Assembly (NCBI GenBank): GCA_947176755.1
Contig: CAMWRW010000016.1
Coordinates: forward strand, 1-35,434
DNA length: 35,434 nt
Direction: 5' to 3'
Source: an uncultured Porphyromonadaceae bacterium
GTDB taxonomy: Bacteria > Bacteroidota > Bacteroidia > Bacteroidales > Muribaculaceae
Part shown: one piece after another, positions 16,600-22,712 of the stretch
Layout: each line of letters opens with the position of its first letter
Numbering within the stretch: the first letter of the stretch is position 1
Notes under the pieces: generated by a model
The model's database searches: none
Told to the model about the DNA's origin: nothing
What the model saw: only the letters and a program-made list of their open reading frames with translations
Program-made: the position numbers and the translations under genes

Positions 16600-17265
16600 T
16601 CAGTCTTTTACGCCGTAAGCGAGGTCGCCGGCATCGCCGAGCCCCGGCACGATATAGGAGTGGGCGTTGACTTCCTCGTCAATGGCTGCTGTCCAGAGGG
16701 TGGTGCGGTCGGCGGGGAAATGAGCCTTGACATACTCTACGCTTTGGCGGGATGCAATCACGGAAGCCACATGGATATGGGCCGGCGTTCCTTTCGAGAG
16801 GAGGGCCCGATAGGCCAGGTCCATTGAACTCCCCGTGGCGAGCATCGGGTCGACGAGCACAAGCGTTTTCCCTTCGATCGATGGGGAGGCAAGATATTCG
16901 ACAACGACATCAAACTGGTCGCCCTTCTCGTGATAACGACGGTAGGCGCTGACGAAAGCGTTCTCCGCATGATCGAAATAGGAGAGGAATCCCTGATGGA
17001 AGGGAAGCCCGGCACGCAGGATCGTGGCCAGCACGACCTTGTCGGATGTTTGCTGGCAGACGCAATCTCCGAGAGGGGTGCGGACCGTGGTATCTTCGTA
17101 ATTCAGACGCCGGGAAATCTCATAGGCCATTATCTGACCGAGACGTTCGAGATTGGCGCGGAATCTCAGAGGATCGTTCTGGATTGTCACGTCGCGGAGT
17201 TCGAGCATATATCGGCTGGCCAGACTGGGAGTCGATGCGAGATTGATAACTTCAATATCAGCCAT
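16600..17265 (-). CDS. upp: Uracil phosphoribosyltransferase
   Basis: This enzyme makes UMP from uracil and PRPP in pyrimidine salvage. Signature segments are VLATILRAGLPFHQGFL, the PRPP-binding LVLVDPMLATGSSMDLA and the C-terminal IVPGLGDAGDLAYG, which closes over uracil. The start chosen here (ATG at 17265) gives 221 residues, the usual size. An ATG 60 bp upstream at 17325 would add 20 residues with no family counterpart that I know. That upstream ATG lies only 9 bp after the -7 box, so it would be almost leaderless. Upp heads the minus-strand run upp-recF-DUF721-thioesterase-SIS-TPR-ribH. Confidence 0.93.
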   Translation of the reverse strand: MADIEVINLASTPSLASRYMLELRDVTIQNDPLRFRANLERLGQIMAYEISRRLNYEDTTVRTPLGDCVCQQTSDKVVLATILRAGLPFHQGFLSYFDHAENAFVSAYRRYHEKGDQFDVVVEYLASPSIEGKTLVLVDPMLATGSSMDLAYRALLSKGTPAHIHVASVIASRQSVEYVKAHFPADRTTLWTAAIDEEVNAHSYIVPGLGDAGDLAYGVKD

Positions 17266-17333
17266 AAGTTTGCGTATTAGATGATTATCATCAGAGTCGT
17301 AATGGACCGGGCCATAAAGGCTCATTTAAGGAA

Positions 17334-17365
17334 CAAATTTAGAGAAAAAATCCGATTATCCCAAA
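17334..17365 (-). promoter_or_regulatory. Complete Bacteroidota-type promoter upstream of upp
   Basis: On the minus strand TTTG (17365-17362) is followed by exactly 20 bp and TAAATTTG (17341-17334), matching the -33/-7 consensus of the Bacteroidota primary sigma factor. Transcription should begin near 17327. Confidence 0.8.
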
Positions 17366-17467
17366 TCAGGCTCTTTCCGGCTGATAAAATTCGGGCCTGA
17401 TTCTTTTTTTCAGGATGCGTGGCTGTCTCGGGAGCTGCGCGGATGTCGCTTGTGAGGGAAAATATCA

Positions 17468-17493
17468 AGTGCCGACTCTCACGAGCCGGCACT
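17468..17493 (-). terminator. Hairpin downstream of tRNA-Tyr
   Basis: An inverted repeat (AGTGCCGACT / AGCCGGCACT, one mismatch) lies about 75 bp beyond the 3' end of tRNA-Tyr. On the minus strand it is followed by TGATATTTTCC, a weak U-rich tail. The rest of the 17366-17566 gap shows no gene. Confidence 0.4.
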
Positions 17494-17566
17494 CATTATG
17501 TTTAACTTAAATACAAAGCTTATGAGTTCCTATATGGAATGAAGCGATTGGGATAATATGCATTTG

Positions 17567-17649
17567 TGGGTGGAGATGGATTCGAACCACCGAAGGCGTA
17601 AGCCAGCAGATTTACAGTCTGCCCCATTTGGCCACTCTGGTATCCACCC
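17567..17649 (-). tRNA. tRNA-Tyr (anticodon GTA)
   Basis: This 83-nt class II tRNA lies on the minus strand. The acceptor stem pairs GGGTGGA with TCCACCC, the anticodon stem-loop CAGACTGTAAATCTG carries GTA at 17615-17613, there is a long variable arm, and the T loop reads GGTTCGAATCC. The 3' CCA is not encoded. Confidence 0.97.
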
Positions 17650-17713
17650 GGATTTGTGACTGCAAAGTTAGGCATTTTTTTGTTACGTTCCAAATATTTC
17701 GCTAAAAAAGGTC

Positions 17714-17753
17714 AAAAAAAGATGCGGGAAAGCATTTCAACCCTTCCGCATCT
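17714..17753 (-). terminator. Terminator after the DUF3861-like gene
   Basis: On the minus strand GATGCGG pairs with CCGCATC (extended by A-T pairs across a bulge) and is followed by TTTTTTT. It lies about 25 bp after the stop of the gene that ends at 17776. Confidence 0.85.
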
Positions 17754-17775
17754 ATCGTTTTTTTATATTTCAACT

Positions 17776-18078
17776 TTACTTGCAGTTGCAACCACAGCCG
17801 GCTTTTGCCTTTACCTGCTGCTTGAATGCTTCAAACTGTGAAGCAAATTCTGCAAACAACGGGTTCTCGGCATTCTTCTTGATTACATGGTGGAGGAAAC
17901 GCATACCGAGTACAAATTCCTTGGCATGCTTATCTTTGGCAAAGCCCAATTTCTTGGCATTCTCTACCATGGCGGCGAGATCATGATGACCGCCGAAATT
18001 AAAGTTGAGCACTTCGGCCATTTTTCCATCTTTGGCCTCGATCATGTTGACGTAATACGCTTTCTTTTCTTTTTCCAT
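17776..18078 (-). CDS. DUF3861-like small protein with Cys tail
   Basis: This 100-residue protein starts at the ATG at 18078; the open frame extends upstream to 18153 but the added residues look non-coding. The pattern fits DUF3861: a first beta strand (KAYYVNMIEAKDG), FNFGGHHDLAAMVENAKKLGF, then GMRFLHHVIKKNAENPLFAEF and a closing helix. Function of the family is unknown. The end GCGCNCK adds three Cys that could bind a metal. It is a single gene with its own terminator, and I found no clear -7 box upstream. Confidence 0.75.
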   Translation of the reverse strand: MEKEKKAYYVNMIEAKDGKMAEVLNFNFGGHHDLAAMVENAKKLGFAKDKHAKEFVLGMRFLHHVIKKNAENPLFAEFASQFEAFKQQVKAKAGCGCNCK

Positions 18079-18326
18079 AAGGCATTTTAATTTATAAATA
18101 TTTATATATAGTCGTGGAAGTAAGCCGCTTGTTGCGCTCTTTCCAACGTTCATCTATAAAACAAGCCTGCCCCGAAAGTGATTTATAATATCCTTTAAAC
18201 TTCCTTACCAAGTCTAAAATTCAGGCGTTATTTTGACCCGGACCCTCTTCTCAAAATGTTCTTGCGGGTCGAAACGAGGTAAGCCCCTCGCCATGCCGTC
18301 CTCATTCTTCTGGCGGCCGAATAACA
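18079..18326. other. Intergenic stretch without recognisable genes
   Basis: This AT-rich gap lies between the divergent DUF3861-like gene and alpha/beta hydrolase gene. I see no coding frame with family resemblance and no strong hairpin. The only clear signal nearby is the hydrolase promoter at 18327-18358. Confidence 0.6.
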
Positions 18327-18358
18327 ATTGTTATATTTCATTGAAATCGTTATATTTG
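18327..18358 (+). promoter_or_regulatory. Bacteroidota-type promoter for the alpha/beta hydrolase
   Basis: ATTG (18327-18330) is followed by exactly 20 bp and TATATTTG (18351-18358), matching TTTG-N19-21-TAnnTTTG with one change in the -33 box. The predicted leader to the ATG at 18390 is about 25 nt. Confidence 0.75.
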
Positions 18359-18389
18359 CAGCAAATTCCTGTTTTTTGTCCCAAGATTT

Positions 18390-19688
18390 ATGAAATATAT
18401 GAAAAAATTGATTTTCCTGTCTCTATTTGTTTTTGTGAGCATCTTCCGCATCAATGCCCAAACCGGCGCATGGTCAGGCGAACTTGAGGCGCAGGACACA
18501 AAAATTCCCTTAGTCTTTCATTTAGATGATGAAAAACCGACCCTCGACTCTCCGGCACAGGGCGTAAAGGGGATGCCGATTCAGCTTGTACGGGTTGAAT
18601 CCGACTCAATATCAATCAATATTCCCAAGATTGGGGCCACTTTTAACGGGAAATGTAAAGGATTGGAAATTATCGGCAAATTCACCCAATGGGGAATGAC
18701 ACTCCCTCTGACCCTTCATAGCGGCGACACAACTTTTCACCGCCCTCAGACTCCAAAACCGCCGTTCCCCTATCAGCAGGAGGAGGTGAGTTTCTCAAAC
18801 GGAGAAGCCGTATTGAGGGGTACTTTGACACTCCCCGAGGGTTATAATAGAGAAACCCCGGTTGTAATAATGGTGACGGGGAGCGGACTTCAAAATCGGG
18901 ACGAGGAGATTTATGAGCATAAACCATTTGCTGTCATTGCTGACGCGCTGGCAAGAAACGGAATAGCCTCTTTGCGATACGACGACCGAGGCTTCGCGGA
19001 GTCAACGGGCGACGTGGTATACTGCACCACCGAGGACCTGATGAACGATGCATTAGCCGGTATCGATCTCTTGCGTCGGAAATTCAATAAGGTGGGCGTT
19101 CTCGGTCACAGCGAGGGTGGTTCGATTGCACTCCTCCTGGGTGCGGATAAGAAGGTGGATTTTATTGTCAGCTTGGCAGGCATGGTGATTTCGGGAAAGG
19201 AAACCCTCATGGATCAGAACCGTTCAGCGTTCAATCACACAAACTATCCGCAAGAGGTGGCCGATGAATATTGCGATCTAATTTCATCCATCTTTGATTG
19301 TGATGCAACCGCTTCTGAGAAATTGGAGAAATCCAACTTGCCGGCAGACCTGAAACAGAATCTGAAAGCCGTGGTTCAGCAGATGAAAACACCCTATATG
19401 CAATATTTCGTGGCATTAGACCCGAGTAAGAATTTAGGCGACATCAAATGCCCGGTCTTTGCCTTGAACGGCACAAATGACACTCAGGTCTGCTATAAGA
19501 AGAATTTAGAGGCCCTGAACAAAGGTCTGCCTAAAAATGACCTCAATAAGACAGTGGCTTTAAATGGTTTAAATCATCTCTTTCAGCACTGCGAAACGGG
19601 CGGCCTTAGCGAGTACGCCCTGATTGAGGAGACAATCTCCCCCGAAGTCCTCACCCTCATCACCGATTTCATCCGCCGTCAAAAATAA
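18390..19688 (+). CDS. Exported alpha/beta hydrolase (S9/S33-type esterase or peptidase)
   Basis: This 432-residue protein has a signal peptide (hydrophobic core about 6-19, likely cut after INA). An N-terminal beta-rich domain (about 25-120, GAWSGELEAQDTKIPLVFHL) resembles the accessory domain that precedes many Bacteroidota serine hydrolases. The alpha/beta hydrolase domain follows: VVIMVTGSGLQNRDE (oxyanion region), LRYDDRGFAESTGD and the nucleophile elbow GHSEGG with Ser241. The rest of the triad is Asp364 (NGTNDTQV) and His396 (GLNHLF), so the site looks complete. The substrate, a peptide or an ester, cannot be told. It has its own promoter, and an S41 peptidase gene follows 47 bp later. 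Confidence 0.9.
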   Translation: MKYMKKLIFLSLFVFVSIFRINAQTGAWSGELEAQDTKIPLVFHLDDEKPTLDSPAQGVKGMPIQLVRVESDSISINIPKIGATFNGKCKGLEIIGKFTQWGMTLPLTLHSGDTTFHRPQTPKPPFPYQQEEVSFSNGEAVLRGTLTLPEGYNRETPVVIMVTGSGLQNRDEEIYEHKPFAVIADALARNGIASLRYDDRGFAESTGDVVYCTTEDLMNDALAGIDLLRRKFNKVGVLGHSEGGSIALLLGADKKVDFIVSLAGMVISGKETLMDQNRSAFNHTNYPQEVADEYCDLISSIFDCDATASEKLEKSNLPADLKQNLKAVVQQMKTPYMQYFVALDPSKNLGDIKCPVFALNGTNDTQVCYKKNLEALNKGLPKNDLNKTVALNGLNHLFQHCETGGLSEYALIEETISPEVLTLITDFIRRQK

Positions 19689-19735
19689 CTAAGTTTTAAG
19701 AAGGCGATATATTAAATAATTTCGAACACATACTT

Positions 19736-20857
19736 ATGAATTTACGCGTATCGAGTTTTTTGGTGACGACAGTCGTATCAACAGGATTACTTTGGTCTCA
19801 ACCTAAGTCATCTCTTACGGTAGATCAAAATGTTGAAGATTTCGTTTTTGCACTTAAAGAATTGGAAACCGGTTATGCCGGTTTTGATACTTATGTCAAC
19901 GATTCAACCCGTCAGGATTACGACTCGATGGTGTCGACACTTCGACAGCAAATCGAAACAAACGAAAGGTCCGGATATGACGCTGCCTTATTCCTTTATT
20001 CATGGTTTGATGACGGGCATCTTGGAATGGATATGGGTAGTTATAAAGAAACAGGTAAATATATGTCGGAACGAAGAAAATTCCAGACATACGATATGAT
20101 ACATCCGTATTTACCGGAGCCTCTCTCAAAGCCTGCTACTTCTAAAACATATCTGATGAGATTGCCGGAGTTTGATGAAGAGATTATTTCCATGGAATGG
20201 ATTGAAAACGCTATCCGGGATTATAATACGTCCGGTTGCGATAATCTTATCATTGACTTACGCTCTAACGGAGGTGGAGATGAACGTCTTTGGCATCCGT
20301 TGTTACCGTTGTTGTATGACCACCCGGGCACCACCAAAAGCGTAGAGTTCAGAATGTCGGACAATAATATCGAATATCTTCAACAAGTAGCTGACGAATT
20401 TCCGGAGGCTCAAATGATTTTGGATAAATATAACAGCACCCACGAGGAATTCATACTCTTGACAGACAAGGAGGATATTGAGATAGAGGTGCCGAAATAC
20501 AATGGTAAGAAGCCTTGTAGAATTGCTTTTATTATTGATGCCAACAACGGGTCTGCAACTGAGGAATTATTAATTCAGGCAAAGGCGATATCTGATAGGA
20601 CTATTATTTATGGCAAAGAAAACACTGGGGGTTGTCTTGATTGCTCTTCGGTGCGAGAAGCCAGCTTGCCTTATAGTGGATATCCGATTTTTATTCCTAC
20701 GGCAAGGTCCTGTCGATTGCCTGCAAATGGCATTGATAAAACCGGAATAGCTCCCGATGTTATTATACCAATAAATTATCCATCCTCTCTAACCAACAAT
20801 CTTGACGAGTGGGTGATTTGGATAGCTGAAAAATTCGAAAGCATCGCCCACAAATAA
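19736..20857 (+). CDS. Exported S41-family (tail-specific-type) peptidase
   Basis: This 373-residue protein has a signal peptide (about residues 1-21). The C-terminal half shows the S41 fold: NLIIDLRSNGGGDERLWHP, then IAFIIDANNGSATEELL with the likely nucleophile Ser273, then GKENTGGCLDCSS and ARSCRLPANGIDKTGIAPD. No PDZ domain is obvious, as in the Tricorn/retinol-binding branch of S41. It probably cuts peptides in the periplasm or outside the cell. The gene is visibly AT-richer than the core genes to its left, as is the hydrolase before it. A 75-bp fragment of a SIMPL gene begins one base after its stop. Confidence 0.87.
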   Translation: MNLRVSSFLVTTVVSTGLLWSQPKSSLTVDQNVEDFVFALKELETGYAGFDTYVNDSTRQDYDSMVSTLRQQIETNERSGYDAALFLYSWFDDGHLGMDMGSYKETGKYMSERRKFQTYDMIHPYLPEPLSKPATSKTYLMRLPEFDEEIISMEWIENAIRDYNTSGCDNLIIDLRSNGGGDERLWHPLLPLLYDHPGTTKSVEFRMSDNNIEYLQQVADEFPEAQMILDKYNSTHEEFILLTDKEDIEIEVPKYNGKKPCRIAFIIDANNGSATEELLIQAKAISDRTIIYGKENTGGCLDCSSVREASLPYSGYPIFIPTARSCRLPANGIDKTGIAPDVIIPINYPSSLTNNLDEWVIWIAEKFESIAHK

Positions 20858-20932
20858 AACGACACGCACCTGCTTTATGTAGGGGGTATACCGGTTGCGG
20901 TCTTCAATGGTGAACTGTCCCTGCGAGGCTGT
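20858..20932 (-). pseudogene. Remnant of a SIMPL (DUF541) gene 3' end
   Basis: These 75 bp align without gaps to 33681-33755, the 3' part of the intact SIMPL gene, with 5 mismatches (93% identity). On the minus strand it reads TASQGQFTIEDRNRYTPYIK, against TASQGQFTIEDRDQYTPYIK in the intact gene, followed by QVRVV in both. The last residues of the intact protein (SSIQFYLKD) are missing; homology ends at the S41 peptidase stop. Upstream on the minus strand the similarity also ends. Confidence 0.85.
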
Positions 20933-21345
20933 AAATGCAAATCCGACCGCAGCCTTATCATCTTCGGTTATAACGGCATGTATTCGAAATCAGGTCTGTT
21001 TCGCGCCTACTCGTAGCCTTTATTATATGCTATAACTCAAACTAAGACCCCAACCCACAAGATTTACTTATAAATATTGCATATTGGCCGCACTCCAAGA
21101 GTTTTTCGAGAAAAATCTTTTGGAGGCCGTATTGTTGCGTATATTGCAAATAATCAGGGCATAAACGGAGTTGGGGGAGGGATTTGACGGGATTCATGAT
21201 ATATTTTCGGAAATTTTATTTTGAATAATCGTTTTTTTTTTTTTCTTTGCAGATGCAGTCGTTGCGCAAAGATTTTCGCCGATGAAAATCAGGGCAAAAT
21301 GACTAAGACCAATAAGAAATTTCAATATACAACAATCTAATTTTC
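20933..21345. other. Intergenic stretch before the secreted protein pair
   Basis: No gene is seen here. It contains an imperfect inverted repeat at 21086-21128 (GGCC...CTCCAAGAGTTTTTC with GAAAAATCTTTTGGAGGCC), a run of 13 T at 21232-21244 and the leader of the PKD-protein gene. A 7-of-8 match to the -7 box (TTATTTTG, 21216-21223) is too weak to call as a promoter. Confidence 0.5.
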
Positions 21346-22680
21346 ATGAAGCGACTTTTAGCTCCCCTTGCTGTACTTGCCATGCTTTCGGCCTCTGCCC
21401 AGCAGGCATCGTACGATCTCCCCGCCACTCTCTCCTACTACGGTACGATTACTCCGGAGGCCGGTGTGCCCTTCCCCGCCGCCAACTTCGTTACTACCAA
21501 TCCTATCAACAATGGTGCATGGATTTGGGTACCGGTAGGATCAAAGGTATATTTCAAAAATACCTCTACAGAGGGTGCCACTGAATACAAGTGGACAGTT
21601 CCCGGAGCGGCTGATGCGGATACAGAAAATCTTACGGCTGAATATTCCACTCCAGGAACTTATTCTTTCCCTACCCTGACTGCAAAGTATGCGTCGGGTG
21701 AGGAGACTTTCACTCAAGACCTTAAGATAAAGGTAGGCGGCGTGGCCGAACTTTGTCACTCCGATAACCGCGAATGGGGCACGACCTACGGCCTCGGTGC
21801 CGCCACTTACGGACCCGGTAACGGCTTCCTCGGCGGCTCTAACAACCGCGACATCGTAGGCGTGGGCAACTTCTACCGTTTCTCATCGCCCGACATGTAT
21901 GTTGACGGTGTGAACATCTACACCGTGAATCAGCCTGAGGATCCTGCCGGCAAGTCCATAACCTCTATGGTATATCTCCCCTATATCGGCGAGGATTACT
22001 TCTTGATGACCGGTCTCACAGGTGCTATGGGAGCTCTTGATATCGACATTCTTCCTCTCTCATCTTACAAGACCCGCGAGGATGGCGTGTACTCTCCTGT
22101 CAAGGACTATGCGGTATATACTCAGATGTATTCACGTCCTCTGAACTGTGAAGGCTATCCTTACCTCTTCTTCGCTGTAGAAGGCTTTGAGTCGACCCCC
22201 GGTGTGGATGTGACCGACAACTTCGTGATTGCAACCGATGTGATTCCCGTCCGCTCTCTTGAAACAGAAGAATATACCAATGCGCTGGCTCACAATTCAT
22301 TTGCCCGTATCGGGGGTGAGTCGGACTATGCACGCCCCATCTCGATGTTCGGCGGCTCGGCGCCCGACGGCTTCACCGGCAAGATGAAGAGCTACAACTT
22401 CTGGATCTGTCCTCTCGTCCGCGGTGCCGAAACTTCCGTAGGCGTAGAAGATGTAGTGCTTGACTCTACAGCTTCGAAGATAGCGCTCAGCCGCGATGGC
22501 GATATCGTGACCGTAACCGGCATTGCCGACGGAACCGTATCGGTATACTCGCTCAACGGTGTTTGCAAGCTCTCTGCAGAGGCTGCCAACGGAGGGGCTC
22601 TCTTCAACGTATCGGGCCTGGCCAAGGGCGTCTATATCGTGGCTGCTGCCGACGGCTCGTCAGCTAAGCTCGTGAAATAA
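21346..22680 (+). CDS. Secreted PKD-domain protein with C-terminal sorting domain
   Basis: This 444-residue protein has a signal peptide (MKRLLAPLAVLAMLSASAQQ, cut near SAQ). A PKD-like beta-sandwich occupies about residues 60-130 (VYFKNTSTEGATEYKWTVPG, then YSTPGTYSFPTLTAKYASG). A middle domain of about 230 residues (140-370) is not recognised. The last about 75 residues look like a Por/type IX secretion C-terminal sorting domain: VTGIADGTVSVYSLNG, then FNVSGLAKGVYIVAA and a final KLVK. It is therefore probably carried to the cell surface or released. The next gene starts 32 bp later and encodes another protein with the same kind of ending, so the two are likely co-expressed. Function is unknown. 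Confidence 0.85.
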   Translation: MKRLLAPLAVLAMLSASAQQASYDLPATLSYYGTITPEAGVPFPAANFVTTNPINNGAWIWVPVGSKVYFKNTSTEGATEYKWTVPGAADADTENLTAEYSTPGTYSFPTLTAKYASGEETFTQDLKIKVGGVAELCHSDNREWGTTYGLGAATYGPGNGFLGGSNNRDIVGVGNFYRFSSPDMYVDGVNIYTVNQPEDPAGKSITSMVYLPYIGEDYFLMTGLTGAMGALDIDILPLSSYKTREDGVYSPVKDYAVYTQMYSRPLNCEGYPYLFFAVEGFESTPGVDVTDNFVIATDVIPVRSLETEEYTNALAHNSFARIGGESDYARPISMFGGSAPDGFTGKMKSYNFWICPLVRGAETSVGVEDVVLDSTASKIALSRDGDIVTVTGIADGTVSVYSLNGVCKLSAEAANGGALFNVSGLAKGVYIVAAADGSSAKLVK

Positions 22681-22712
22681 AAAGAATTACTATTCCTTAA
22701 TTGACTGAAATC

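Noticed and set aside
21232..21244. T13 run before the PKD-protein gene as a phase-variable promoter element
   Set aside because: It lies about 100 bp from the start and no promoter boxes with suitable spacing flank it, so a switching role is not supported.
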